From: Prochlorococcus_E sp000760215
GTDB taxonomy: Bacteria; Cyanobacteriota; Cyanobacteriia; PCC-6307; Cyanobiaceae
Reading direction: 5' to 3' (one strand)
Assembly (NCBI RefSeq): GCF_047303175.1
Contig: NZ_CP138945.1
Length of the DNA stretch: 64,000 bases
Under the pieces are notes generated by a model. That model did not search any database. It was given only the letters and a program-made list of their open reading frames with translations, and had not been told where the DNA came from. The stretch's first letter is position 1. The number at the start of each line of letters is the position of its first letter. The translations under genes and the position numbers were made by a program. Below are positions 41,721 through 50,299 of this stretch, one piece after another.

Positions 41721-42953
41721 TTATTTATGATTTTGGTTTAATTCTCTCGATTTTTGAAGGACATCTTCCCATGGCAGAGTTAGATCTGGCCTCCCAAAAT
41801 GTCCATATGATGCAATGTCTCTATAAAAACGCCCTTCTCTTTGCATTGGGAGTTTCCTCAGATTAAATTGCTCAATAATTGCTTCAGGACGAAGGTCGAA
41901 ATTCTTTATTACTAAATCGGTTAATTCTTCATTCGATAACTTTGCAGTACCAAATGTTTCTACCAAAATTGAAACTGGGTTTGCTACTCCTATGGCATAA
42001 CTAAGTTGTACTTCTACACGACGAGCAAATTTTGCAGCAACAAGAGATTTTGCTACAAATCTTGCTGCATATGCCGCTGATCTATCAACTTTCGTAGGGT
42101 CTTTCCCTGAAAAAGCACCACCTCCATGTCTTGCATATCCTCCATATGTATCTACGATAATTTTTCTGCCAGTAAGACCAGCATCTCCTTGCGGACCACC
42201 GACTACAAACTTTCCAGTTGGATTAACTAGAAAACGGGTTTTATCTTTGATTGGTTTTAGGGAAAGGTCTTTTGTTGCTGGCTTGACAACAAATTCCCAT
42301 AGGTCTTTACTGATTTGGCTTCTTATCCCTTCTTCAGTTGAAATCCCATCAACTTGTTCTGTGTGTTGGGTTGAAATAACTATGGTATCAATTGCAACTG
42401 GTTCATTATTTTCGTAAATAACACTGACTTGTGTTTTTCCATCAGGCAGAAGATACCCTAATTGCTTTTCATGTCTTACTTTCGCAAGTTGCCTAGACAG
42501 ACGATGCGCAAGACTTATTGGTAATGGCATGAGTTCAGGTGTTTCATCACAGGCAAATCCAAACATTATCCCTTGATCACCTGCACCTGTTTTGTCAAAA
42601 GGGTTTCCACTATGATCATCCGCATTATCAACACCTTGAGCGATATTTGGAGATTGTTGATCTAGGGCAATAAGAACAGAGCAGCTATTAGCATCAAAGC
42701 CTCCTGCTTTTGCATCGCAATAACCAATTTCTTTAATCACTTCTCGTGCAAGATTAATAAAATCTACGTTTGCTTTCGAAGTAACTTCCCCAGTAATTAA
42801 GCATAATCCTGTATTGACGATAGTCTCACAGGCAACTCTGCTGCTTGGATCTTGTTCTAACAATGCATCTAATATTGCATCGCTAATTTGATCGCAAATT
42901 TTGTCGGGATGCCCTTCCGTAACTGACTCGGAAGTAAAAACGAAGTTGCTCAA
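41721..42953 (-). CDS. metK: S-adenosylmethionine synthetase (MetK)
   Basis: 410 residues making SAM from methionine and ATP. Seen: FTSESVTEGHPDKICDQISD at the N-terminus, GAGDQGIMFGFACDETPELM near 121 (signature 1), GGGAFSGKDPTKVDRSAAYA near 277 (signature 2 with the P-loop-like GGGAFSGKD). No SAM riboswitch can be placed: only 35 nt separate it from the upstream HAD gene. Confidence 0.97.
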   Translation of the reverse strand: MSNFVFTSESVTEGHPDKICDQISDAILDALLEQDPSSRVACETIVNTGLCLITGEVTSKANVDFINLAREVIKEIGYCDAKAGGFDANSCSVLIALDQQSPNIAQGVDNADDHSGNPFDKTGAGDQGIMFGFACDETPELMPLPISLAHRLSRQLAKVRHEKQLGYLLPDGKTQVSVIYENNEPVAIDTIVISTQHTEQVDGISTEEGIRSQISKDLWEFVVKPATKDLSLKPIKDKTRFLVNPTGKFVVGGPQGDAGLTGRKIIVDTYGGYARHGGGAFSGKDPTKVDRSAAYAARFVAKSLVAAKFARRVEVQLSYAIGVANPVSILVETFGTAKLSNEELTDLVIKNFDLRPEAIIEQFNLRKLPMQREGRFYRDIASYGHFGRPDLTLPWEDVLQKSRELNQNHK

Positions 42954-42988
42954 AGCTATTTATTTACTTGTATTTTTATTTTATAAGC

Positions 42989-43765
42989 TTAATGGAATCC
43001 TAATTCATTCCAATGGCTGATTAGTTGATCATGTTCATAGAGTAAAGGTGGCTCCTTCCAGCCAGCTGTATATCCAATAGCCAGTGAAATGCCTGCATCA
43101 TGTGCCATTCTCATGTCTGTATCGGCATCACTAATTAGAGCGCATTCTGATGGGCTTAAACCCATTGATTTGCATAGTTCTATCACAGCATTTGGATCAG
43201 GTTTTGCTGGTTGATTGTCAGAACTCCAATAAAAAAGAAATTGATTCTCAAGTTGATTATATTTTAAAAACTCTCTTATTCCTTCATTTGAGTCATTGCT
43301 AATAATGGCTAGCTTGATCTTTTTAATTTGAGAGTCTTTGATTAAGTTTTTGAATCCTGGGAGAAGGCTACCACTTTTGCTTTTAATAGTTGATTTTGAT
43401 ATCTCTTCTAATGTCTTTTCAAAGACATTAGTTGCCATTTTTAAAGAGTTTGCCCATGTTTCTCCAAATATTGAAAATATAGTTGCAGTAGAAATTAAAT
43501 TATCTCTTTCTGAAGCTATTGCAATTAAACCATTTGGATTAATATTATTTTGGTCTAATCCATATGAATTATATAGCATTTTCCTTAGAGAACTTATGTC
43601 ATTTGCGTGATAATTTGAATCCCTAAATATATTCTCAGCTTCTTTTACTCTTAATCTAGCTATGGCAATTAAGTATTCTTCTCTGTTAACTAATGTTCCA
43701 TCTTTATCGAAGATAACGCCACTTACTTTTTTGATTGGCTTCCCTCTAAGAAGGATCTCTTGCAT
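42989..43765 (-). CDS. HAD-superfamily phosphatase
   Basis: 258 residues with HAD motif I VIFDKDGTLVNREEY (nucleophile Asp near residue 20), motif II AIISNDSN near 153, the motif III lysine in QPAKPDP near 191, and motif IV LISDADTDMRMAHDAG near 213. It acts on a small phosphorylated molecule, perhaps phosphoglycolate-like, but the substrate is not shown. It lies 14 nt after rpsA and 35 nt before metK on the same strand, suggesting a unit nrdR-rpsA-HAD-metK-kinase. Confidence 0.87.
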   Translation of the reverse strand: MQEILLRGKPIKKVSGVIFDKDGTLVNREEYLIAIARLRVKEAENIFRDSNYHANDISSLRKMLYNSYGLDQNNINPNGLIAIASERDNLISTATIFSIFGETWANSLKMATNVFEKTLEEISKSTIKSKSGSLLPGFKNLIKDSQIKKIKLAIISNDSNEGIREFLKYNQLENQFLFYWSSDNQPAKPDPNAVIELCKSMGLSPSECALISDADTDMRMAHDAGISLAIGYTAGWKEPPLLYEHDQLISHWNELGFH

Positions 43766-43779
43766 TTGAGATTCCTAAT

Positions 43780-44889
43780 TCAGACTTCCATTGATGCTAT
43801 TGGGTTTTCTCCTTCTTCAGCTTGCTCTAATAGCATTTCCTTGTACTTAGCTGCCATCTCTTCTGCCTTGTCAAATACTTTTTGAGGATCTGTAAGCATA
43901 TCTCCAGGCTCAGGTTCTAAGGCTTTTGTTGAAAGAGAAATTCGACCTCGCTCTGCATCTAGGTCAATAATCATTACTTTCATTTGATCATTCACATTGA
44001 GGACAGAATGAGGGGTCTCAATATGCTCGTGACTGATTTCTGATATATGGAGAAGTCCACTCACTCCTCCTATGTCAATAAAAGCTCCATATGGTTTTAT
44101 GCCACGAACTGCGCCAACTACAACTTCACCTACTTCTAGACGATTCATTTTCCTTTCAACAAGCGCTCTGCGATGGCTAAGAACTAATCTGTTCCTCTCT
44201 TCGTCAACTTCAAGGAATTTGAGAGGTAGAAAATCTGCAACTAGCTCTTCTTTGGGTTTTCTGGTGCTGATATGAGATCCAGGGATAAAACCTCGCAACC
44301 CTTCAACTCTTACTAATGCTCCACCTCTATTCGTTGCAAAAACTTCTGAGTAAATCGTTGCATCTTCTTTCTGAAGCTGACGTACTCTTTCCCATGCTCG
44401 TTGATATTCAATCCTACGAATTGAAAGTGATAATTGACCATCTTCATTCTCCTCACTCATTATGAAGAATTGCCTTATTTCAGATGGTTGAAGTACATCA
44501 CTAAGCCCTTCTACACGGTTAATTGAAACCTCTTGCATTGGCATAAAGGCAGCTGTTTTTGCCCCTATGTCAATCATTGCCCCTTTTGTCTCCAGGGCGA
44601 ATACTGTTCCGTTAACAATATCCCCTGGTTTAAAGTTGTAATCGTATTTACCTAATAATGAGTCAAACTCTTCAAGCGAAAAACCGGCTCCGTTAAAGTC
44701 GTACTTTTTAACTCTGCTATTTGGATCATCAGCTGAAGGAATATCTTCCTGAGCAAATGATTCTTCTTCAGAAGCCTCTTGAGGTTTTGAATCAACATTG
44801 CCCTCAGTTGCTATTTCAGCTTGAGGATTTGCTTCTCCAGTTTCTTCTATCTCTAATTCTTTTGCAGGAGAAGAGGAATTGTCAGACAT
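43780..44889 (-). CDS. rpsA: 30S ribosomal protein S1 (RpsA), three-domain form
   Basis: 369 residues. After a Glu/Ser-rich acidic N-terminal tail (about 1-65), three S1 RNA-binding domains follow: FKPGDIVNGTVFALETKGAM near 91, a second around GGALVRVEGLRGFIPGSHIS near 189 and a third VGEVVVGAVRGIKPYGAFID near 256 with LSTKALEPEPGDML at the end. Cyanobacterial S1 typically has three domains rather than six. It lies 95 nt after nrdR. Confidence 0.96.
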   Translation of the reverse strand: MSDNSSSPAKELEIEETGEANPQAEIATEGNVDSKPQEASEEESFAQEDIPSADDPNSRVKKYDFNGAGFSLEEFDSLLGKYDYNFKPGDIVNGTVFALETKGAMIDIGAKTAAFMPMQEVSINRVEGLSDVLQPSEIRQFFIMSEENEDGQLSLSIRRIEYQRAWERVRQLQKEDATIYSEVFATNRGGALVRVEGLRGFIPGSHISTRKPKEELVADFLPLKFLEVDEERNRLVLSHRRALVERKMNRLEVGEVVVGAVRGIKPYGAFIDIGGVSGLLHISEISHEHIETPHSVLNVNDQMKVMIIDLDAERGRISLSTKALEPEPGDMLTDPQKVFDKAEEMAAKYKEMLLEQAEEGENPIASMEV

Positions 44890-44930
44890 GTTTTGCTAGC
44901 AGTATGCCTATAAGGCAATGCGATAGTGTT

Positions 44931-44956
44931 TCCTTTGGGCCTGCCAACCAAAAGGA
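44931..44956 (-). promoter_or_regulatory. Hairpin between nrdR and rpsA
   Basis: TCCTTT (44931-44936) pairs with AAAGGA (44951-44956), with two further G-C pairs possible inside. It is located 42 nt upstream of the rpsA start. It lacks a U-run on the minus strand, so it is more likely a leader structure of rpsA than a terminator. Low certainty. Confidence 0.3.
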
Positions 44957-44984
44957 TATGAGACACTACTCTACACCTCAGCTA

Positions 44985-45458
44985 TTAAGCAATTGTCGCA
45001 AATTCCTGAGAAGGTTTAAAACTTTCTAATGTTTCAATGAAATCATTGATCCCATTGAACTGTCGATAAACCGAAGCAAATCGAATATATGCCACTTCAT
45101 TAATTTCTTTTAAATGGAGAAGGATCATTTCTCCTAAATCACAGCTACTTATTTCCTTGTTATTGCGTTGTTGTAGTTGACTTTCAATTTCATCAACAAT
45201 CATCTCGACTTTTTCATTGCTAATAGAAGTTTTTTCACATGCTCTTGTAAGACCATTTATCAATTTGCTTCTGCTATATGTTTCTTTAGAGTTACTGCGT
45301 TTAATAACGCTTATAGGAACAGTTTCCACCCTCTCATAGGTGGTGAAACGGAAGTCACAATTAAGACATTCTCTGCGTCTTCTGACACATTTCCCTGAAT
45401 CTGCAGACCTTGATTCCAATACTCTGCTATCAGTGTTCTGGCATGAGGGGCATTGCAT
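44985..45458 (-). CDS. nrdR: Transcriptional regulator NrdR
   Basis: 157 residues: an N-terminal zinc ribbon (MQCPSCQNTDSRVLESRSAD, then CLNCDFRFTTYERVE) and an ATP-cone domain (VIKRSNSKETYSRSKLINGL near 52). NrdR represses ribonucleotide reductase genes in response to ATP/dATP. No nrd gene is in the window. A 11-bp inverted repeat lies in its upstream region. Confidence 0.95.
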   Translation of the reverse strand: MQCPSCQNTDSRVLESRSADSGKCVRRRRECLNCDFRFTTYERVETVPISVIKRSNSKETYSRSKLINGLTRACEKTSISNEKVEMIVDEIESQLQQRNNKEISSCDLGEMILLHLKEINEVAYIRFASVYRQFNGINDFIETLESFKPSQEFATIA

Positions 45459-45496
45459 GGTGCCCTAGGGGGTAAAATAGTGTTTAATTTTACTTT

Positions 45497-45536
45497 ATCT
45501 ATCCTTTGCGCTTATGGAAAGGGGTAAAGGATAGAT
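45497..45536. promoter_or_regulatory. 11-bp perfect inverted repeat upstream of nrdR
   Basis: ATCTATCCTTT (45497-45507) and AAAGGATAGAT (45526-45536) are exact reverse complements around an 18-nt spacer, 39-78 nt before the nrdR start. It is either a leader hairpin or an operator. It does not match the usual NrdR box that I remember, though the adjoining stretch at about 45531-45546 is TA-rich and partly palindromic. Confidence 0.5.
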
Positions 45537-45584
45537 ATATAGATATAAGGCTTGATTTTTATTTTATTTATCAATTAAGCCATT

Positions 45585-45619
45585 AAAAAAGCCCTGCTTT
45601 ATTAATGCAGGGCTTTTTT
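45585..45619. terminator. Intrinsic terminator after psbB-psbT
   Basis: A GC-rich 7-bp stem GCCCTGC (45591-45597) / GCAGGGC (45607-45613) with a 9-nt loop, flanked by AAAAAA on the left and TTTTTT on the right, extending pairing to 13 bp and giving a T-run in either direction. It lies 7 nt past the psbT stop on the minus strand. Confidence 0.9.
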
Positions 45620-45625
45620 AGTCAT

Positions 45626-45721
45626 TTACTTGTCAAACTTCGGAGGATCGCGAAACGCGACAGCGAAGAATAAAGTCACTACTGCCAGAGTGAGAATAAG
45701 GACGTAGGAGAAAGCTTCCAT
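45626..45721 (-). CDS. psbT: Photosystem II protein PsbT
   Basis: 31 residues (MEAFSYVLILTLAVVTLFFA, then VAFRDPPKFDK): one membrane helix and the conserved RDPPKF tail. PsbT sits at the photosystem II dimer interface. It is 35 nt downstream of psbB and ends at a strong terminator, so psbB-psbT forms the usual operon. Confidence 0.97.
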   Translation of the reverse strand: MEAFSYVLILTLAVVTLFFAVAFRDPPKFDK

Positions 45722-45756
45722 AGGGATTTTAGATAGTGGCTAAAGATTCCTTGCGA

Positions 45757-47310
45757 TTAAGCACGCCCAGGAACACGACGAGTAGATTCATCTCCAAGTT
45801 TTTTGAAGACACCAAATTGAACTTGATCTCCAATATCTGGATCGACACCAGTAAAGGTATCACGGTAAAGAGTTCTGGCAGCGTGCCACCAATGTCCAAA
45901 TAGGTAGAGCAATCCAAAACATGCATGAGCATATGTGAACCATGCTCTTGGTGAGCTTCTAAACACACCATCAGACTTGTACCGATCTCGATCAAATTTA
46001 AATGATTCACCAAGTTGTGCTTTGCGAGCCAAACGCTTTACTACAACTGGATCTGTGAAGGTTTGACCATTCAACTCACCACCATAGATAGTTGCAGTAA
46101 TGCCCATTTGCTCAAAGGAGTATTTGGCTTCTGCTCGTCTGAATGGGATGTCAGCACGAACATTGCCTTCTTTGTCTTCAAGAACTACAGGGAAGTTCTC
46201 AAAGAAGTTAGGCATTCTTCGTACTTCGAGGTCATTACCTTCTTTGTCAGTAAAGGAAACATGTCCTTGCCAACCAGTTGGAACTCCATCTCCATTGACT
46301 AAAGCACCTGCTCTGAATAGGCCTCCTTTTGCAGGACTATTTCCTACATAGTCATAGAAAGCAAGTTTTTCAGGGATGGCTGCGTAAGCTTCTGCTTTAG
46401 AAGCACCATCATTCATAGCTGCTTCAACTCTGCGATTAATTTCAGTTTTGAAATAATTAGAGTCCCACTGATATCTGGTTGGACCAAACAACTCAATTGG
46501 AGTTGTTGCTGATCCATACCACATGGTTCCTGAAACAACAAACGATACAAAGAGAACTGCGGCTAATGCACTTGCAAGAACTCCTTCCAGACTTCCCATC
46601 CTGAGATTTCTATAGAGTCTTTCGCCTGGTCTATTGGTTATGTGGAAGACTCCTCCAATAATTCCTATAAGACCTGCTCCGATGTGGTTTGCAACTATTC
46701 CACCAGCGTTAAACGGGTTGAAACCAGCTGCACCCCATACCGGGGCAACTTTTTCGACATGTCCAGAAAGACCATATGAATCGGAAACCCACATTCCTAC
46801 AGAGGAAAGTGATACTCCGAAACCAAAGCAAGCAAGACCTGCGAGCAATAGGTGAATCCCAAAAATTCTTGGAAGATCTAAAGCTGGTTCTCCGGTTCGA
46901 GAGTCTTCCCAGAGTTCAAGATCCCAGTAGGTCCAATGCCAGATAGCTGCCAGCATCATAAGACCACTGAAGAGGATATGAGCAGCTGCTACGCCTTCAA
47001 AAGTTGAATACGGAAGAGCTTTTCCCCAGAACCCTAATGAATCAAAGTCGAATGAGCCGACACCTCCAGTGAGGTCCCAACCATTCCAGCTACTTGTAAC
47101 GCCTAAGCGGGCCATGAATGGCATGACATACATGCCTTGGCGCCACATAGGATTCAAGACTGGATCACTAGGATCAAATATGGCCAATTCATATAGGGCC
47201 ATGGAGCCGGCCCAGCCGGCTAGCAAAGCTGTGTGCATGAGGTGCACGGCCAAGAGTCGGCCGGGGTCGTTGATTACGACTGTGTGCACCCGATACCAGG
47301 GCAATCCCAT
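45757..47310 (-). CDS. psbB: Photosystem II chlorophyll-binding protein CP47 (PsbB)
   Basis: The 517-residue core antenna with six membrane helices: MGLPWYRVHTVVINDPGRLL at the start, AAHILFSGLMMLAAIWHWTY near 110 and YAHACFGLLYLFGHWWHAAR near 470, with paired chlorophyll-binding histidines. I place the start at 47310 because MGLPWYRVH is the universal CP47 beginning; an in-frame upstream ATG would add 24 unrelated residues. Slightly longer than freshwater CP47 (about 507). Divergent from the ferredoxin gene. Confidence 0.98.
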   Translation of the reverse strand: MGLPWYRVHTVVINDPGRLLAVHLMHTALLAGWAGSMALYELAIFDPSDPVLNPMWRQGMYVMPFMARLGVTSSWNGWDLTGGVGSFDFDSLGFWGKALPYSTFEGVAAAHILFSGLMMLAAIWHWTYWDLELWEDSRTGEPALDLPRIFGIHLLLAGLACFGFGVSLSSVGMWVSDSYGLSGHVEKVAPVWGAAGFNPFNAGGIVANHIGAGLIGIIGGVFHITNRPGERLYRNLRMGSLEGVLASALAAVLFVSFVVSGTMWYGSATTPIELFGPTRYQWDSNYFKTEINRRVEAAMNDGASKAEAYAAIPEKLAFYDYVGNSPAKGGLFRAGALVNGDGVPTGWQGHVSFTDKEGNDLEVRRMPNFFENFPVVLEDKEGNVRADIPFRRAEAKYSFEQMGITATIYGGELNGQTFTDPVVVKRLARKAQLGESFKFDRDRYKSDGVFRSSPRAWFTYAHACFGLLYLFGHWWHAARTLYRDTFTGVDPDIGDQVQFGVFKKLGDESTRRVPGRA

Positions 47311-47551
47311 GGGTAAAGGTTTCGAATAACGAAGCTGCTTAATGCAGCTAGACCCGATGATCGTAAAGGTTCTTCTAGCCAAGATGGGAAGGTTATGGCC
47401 AGCTGCAATGACTGTTGATATTCCAGCAATTTTAAAAATGGACTTTAAACAGTTAAAAAATCAGACTAAATGTCTTTCTTGACAGTTATTTAGCCACGTT
47501 TGGCCGAATGAGGAGTCACAATTGAGTTTCCATTTTGTAACTTTTCGAACC

Positions 47552-47914
47552 ATGCCAACTATCCGTTTCGTTAGGGAAGGAAGAGATGTAACTTGTCAAA
47601 AAGGCGAAAATCTTCGAGAAGTTATCTTGCGGGAAGGTATTACTCTTTATGGACTTAAAGGCGTATTGGGAAATTGTGGGGGCTATGGGCAATGCATAAC
47701 TTGCTTTGTTTCTATTGAAGGAGCGAAAAAGGGAGCATTGTCACCTCTTTCAGATATAGAGAAAGAGAAATTAAGTAATCGTCCGTCTAATTGGAGACTT
47801 TCTTGCCAAGCGCTCGTTCAATCTTCAGTTGTTGTATTTACGAAACCTCAATCTCCTCCAGGAAATATGCAGGCTTTGATCCAGGAAGCACTATCTAAGG
47901 ACCTTCCAACTTGA
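47552..47914 (+). CDS. 2Fe-2S ferredoxin, adrenodoxin-like cysteine spacing
   Basis: 120 residues from ATG 47552 (an in-frame TTG at 47522 would add ten). CGGYGQCITC gives Cys-x5-Cys-x2-Cys and the fourth ligand is in LSCQALVQ, the spacing of adrenodoxin/ISC-type ferredoxins, not of the plant-type photosynthetic ferredoxin. The C-terminal tail is extended by about 30 residues. It is a soluble low-potential carrier; the partner is unknown. It is divergent from psbB and upstream of psbM. Confidence 0.85.
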   Translation: MPTIRFVREGRDVTCQKGENLREVILREGITLYGLKGVLGNCGGYGQCITCFVSIEGAKKGALSPLSDIEKEKLSNRPSNWRLSCQALVQSSVVVFTKPQSPPGNMQALIQEALSKDLPT

Positions 47915-48058
47915 ACTCTTTATTTGGGTATTAAAATTGTAACTTTGATAAGTTTCTCGTTACAACATCTAATTCTTCAAGCCTTTTACATTCGAGTTGG
48001 CTCTTATCCATTTTATAGTCTTAAGATCTCTTAATTCATTTAGCGGCTTTTTGAGTTC

Positions 48059-48211
48059 ATGGAAACCACCAATTTCGGTTTTATTATCAGCTTGCTTTTC
48101 GTTGGAGTTCCAACGATCTTCTTAGTAGGTCTATATATCTCCACTAATGATGGAGAAAAATCAAGCTTCTTCTCTGATTCAGGTAAAGGCAAGCTTGGTC
48201 CAAAAAACTAA
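48059..48211 (+). CDS. psbM: Photosystem II protein PsbM
   Basis: 50 residues: METTNFGFIISLLFVGVPTI then FLVGLYISTNDGEKSSFFSD, a single membrane helix followed by a hydrophilic tail that is longer than in most PsbM (about 35 residues). PsbM is at the photosystem II dimer interface. Neighbours: ferredoxin upstream (144-nt gap), thioesterase downstream. Confidence 0.93.
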   Translation: METTNFGFIISLLFVGVPTIFLVGLYISTNDGEKSSFFSDSGKGKLGPKN

Positions 48212-48358
48212 GTACTTTTTAGAAAGTAGAAATCCTAAAGGTTCAGATCTAAGAAGGGCTCTTACTTAATTAATAGGGCCTAATTCTCCGAATTTTCAAT
48301 TTCAATTTTCAAATAATAATCTTGGATAGTTTTTTATTTGAGACCTAAAGGCAAGCTT

Positions 48359-48805
48359 ATGGCTGGAGATCTTGATATAAAGCCTTGGCTTCTTAATAAG
48401 ATTGTTTTACCTCAAAGCACTGATCACGCAGGTGTTATGTGGCATGGTTCATATTTGCTGTGGCTAGAAGAGGCTAGAATTAATGCCCTTAGTGATGTTG
48501 GGCTTTCATATAAGTATTTATCTGATCAGGGATATGAACTTCCTGTAGTGGATTTAAGGATAAAATACATTATGCCCTTTTGGCATGGAGAAGATGTATT
48601 GCTAAAAACATGGATTTCTTCTAAGAAAGGTCTTCGATGGAATTGTAAAACAAAATTTCTCAAAGATTCTGGTGACTTGGGGGCTATAGCAAACATTGAT
48701 TTAGTTTTGGTCGAGAAAAAGGACTCAGGTCATCATTTACTAAGAAAAAAACCATCTTATTTATCTCAAGCTCTTTTTGATTTGCAACATGGTCCAAATT
48801 CTTAA
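48359..48805 (+). CDS. 4HBT-type acyl-CoA thioesterase (possible DHNA-CoA thioesterase)
   Basis: 148 residues, hotdog fold. The active-site motif DHAGVMWHGSYLLWLEEARI (about 19-38) matches the D-x-x-G-x-x-(x)-H/Y pattern of 4-hydroxybenzoyl-CoA thioesterases. In cyanobacteria a family member hydrolyses DHNA-CoA in phylloquinone synthesis, a possible role here. ATG 48359 is preferred to the upstream TTG at 48338. The prmC gene follows by about 20 nt. Confidence 0.8.
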   Translation: MAGDLDIKPWLLNKIVLPQSTDHAGVMWHGSYLLWLEEARINALSDVGLSYKYLSDQGYELPVVDLRIKYIMPFWHGEDVLLKTWISSKKGLRWNCKTKFLKDSGDLGAIANIDLVLVEKKDSGHHLLRKKPSYLSQALFDLQHGPNS

Positions 48806-48827
48806 TTAGATTGTTTTGGGAAAGTCT

Positions 48828-49691
48828 GTGTCAGCTATTGAAATTTTAAATTGGAGGAGGCATCAACTCAAAAAAGGTGGCAGAGCAGTGGATTTGGATT
48901 GGTTATTAGATATAGGGGGAGGATTAGGCTGGAGTGAGTTGCAAAGTTTGAAAATCTTTCAAAGGAAAACTTATCAGCTAGACATCTCACTCGAAAGACT
49001 CTCATCTCTTTGGCTTAAGCATTTAAATGATAAGACTCCTTTGCAGTATCTTTTAGGGAAATGTCCTTGGAGAGACTTTGAGTTAGAGGTAAACCCTTCT
49101 GCCTTGATTCCTAGACAAGAGAGTGAATTGTTAATTGATATTGCACTAGAAAAAATCAACCCTGCTTTAAAAACATCAGGTTTATGGGCAGATTTGGGTA
49201 CAGGATCTGGTGCTTTCGCAGTTGCATTAGCAAAATCTTTCCCTGGATGGATTGGTCATGCAGTTGATTGCAGCGAGGGTGCTATTTGTTTAGCAGAAAA
49301 AAATATAAAAAAGTTAGCTGGAAATTCTCAGGTTGTATTGCATTTAGGTCATTGGTGGGAACCTTTAGAGCCTTGGTGGGGTCAAATTGATTTATTAGTT
49401 GCTAATCCCCCCTATATTCCAAGCTCCAATCTAGAAAAACTTGATTCAGTTGTATTAGATCATGAGCCTCACTTGGCTCTATGTGGTGGCGATGATGGAA
49501 TGGATTGTTGCCGTGAAATTATTGAAGGAGCCATTAAAGGACTTTCTTCGGGCGGGTGGATGATGTTTGAGCACAACTTTGATCAAAGTGAAAAAGCTTT
49601 GAAGATTTTGACTGAAGCTGGTTTTGTGGATGTTGATTTTGCAACGGATCTTGAAGGGATTAGACGATTTGCTTTAGCACGACATTGGTAA
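48828..49691 (+). CDS. prmC: Release factor glutamine methyltransferase (PrmC/HemK)
   Basis: Methylates the glutamine of the GGQ motif in peptide release factors. About 287 residues, with an N-terminal helical domain (PLQYLLGKCPWRDFELEVNP, LIPRQESELLIDIALE) and a Rossmann methyltransferase domain with LWADLGTGSGAFAVALAKSF near 122 and the signature VANPPYIPSSNLEKL near 195. The start GTG 48828 (MSAIEILNW) is one choice; TTG 48816 would add four residues. Its stop overlaps the region where tsaC could begin. Confidence 0.93.
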   Translation: MSAIEILNWRRHQLKKGGRAVDLDWLLDIGGGLGWSELQSLKIFQRKTYQLDISLERLSSLWLKHLNDKTPLQYLLGKCPWRDFELEVNPSALIPRQESELLIDIALEKINPALKTSGLWADLGTGSGAFAVALAKSFPGWIGHAVDCSEGAICLAEKNIKKLAGNSQVVLHLGHWWEPLEPWWGQIDLLVANPPYIPSSNLEKLDSVVLDHEPHLALCGGDDGMDCCREIIEGAIKGLSSGGWMMFEHNFDQSEKALKILTEAGFVDVDFATDLEGIRRFALARHW

Positions 49692-49708
49692 GCGATATTT
49701 CTAGGAGA

Positions 49709-50299
49709 ATGCAAATCCCTATATTCCTTAATGATGATCTTCTTCTTTTATTGAAAGAAGGCTCTCCAGTATTAATCCCAACTGATACATTGCCTGCTTT
49801 GGCGGCCTGTCCTGAGAATGCTTCTTGCTTATGGAAAATAAAAAATAGACCAATGACTAAGCCTTTTATTTTGATGGGATCGTCGTCAGAGAAATTACTT
49901 GAATTCGTTATGCCTGAGGCATTAGAAGATGCCTTTAAGATTGGATCTGCTTACTGGCCAGGCGCTCTAACTATTGTTGTTCCTGCCGTTAAAGAGTTAG
50001 TTGATAATCTTAATCCATTTGGCAGTTCAATTGGAATGAGAGTTCCTGCATGTGATTTCACTATTAATTTCCTTGAGAAGAGTGGCCCTTTGGCAACTAC
50101 AAGTGCAAATATTTCTGGACATGATCCACTACTGGACCCGAAGGCTGTATCCAAATGCTTCCCGCAGCTGCCATTGCTAGGACCATTGCCTTGGCCTAAA
50201 CCATCTGGTCAGGCAAGTACTTTGATTGAATGGAAAGCCCCAGGAAGCTGGCAGATATTAAGAATTGGTGCTGTTATACCTTTAGAGGTAGAACAGTGA
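49709..50299 (+). CDS. tsaC: L-threonylcarbamoyladenylate synthase (TsaC/YrdC/Sua5 family)
   Basis: 196 residues from ATG 49709 (an in-frame TTG at 49685 overlaps prmC). Core motifs: VLIPTDTLPALAACPEN near 21, KIKNRPMTKPFILM near 43, GSSIGMRVPAC near 110 and GPLATTSANISGHDPL near 127. It makes the threonylcarbamoyl-AMP needed for t6A37 in ANN-decoding tRNAs. No Sua5 C-terminal domain is present. Its TGA overlaps the next ATG (TGATG), implying coupled translation. Confidence 0.9.
   Translation: MQIPIFLNDDLLLLLKEGSPVLIPTDTLPALAACPENASCLWKIKNRPMTKPFILMGSSSEKLLEFVMPEALEDAFKIGSAYWPGALTIVVPAVKELVDNLNPFGSSIGMRVPACDFTINFLEKSGPLATTSANISGHDPLLDPKAVSKCFPQLPLLGPLPWPKPSGQASTLIEWKAPGSWQILRIGAVIPLEVEQ

Noticed and set aside
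42954..42988. SAM riboswitch before metK
   Set aside because: Only 35 nt between genes, no room or structure for a SAM riboswitch.
44721..45029. Plus-strand frame opposite rpsA and the nrdR-rpsA gap
   Set aside because: Composition follows the antisense of the acidic S1 tail; no family match visible.
46015..47329. Plus-strand frames opposite psbB
   Set aside because: Antisense of a strongly conserved protein; constrained codons create long open frames by chance.
47383..47551. TTGACA near 47480 as the ferredoxin promoter
   Set aside because: No convincing -10 hexamer 16-18 nt downstream, so not listed as a promoter.
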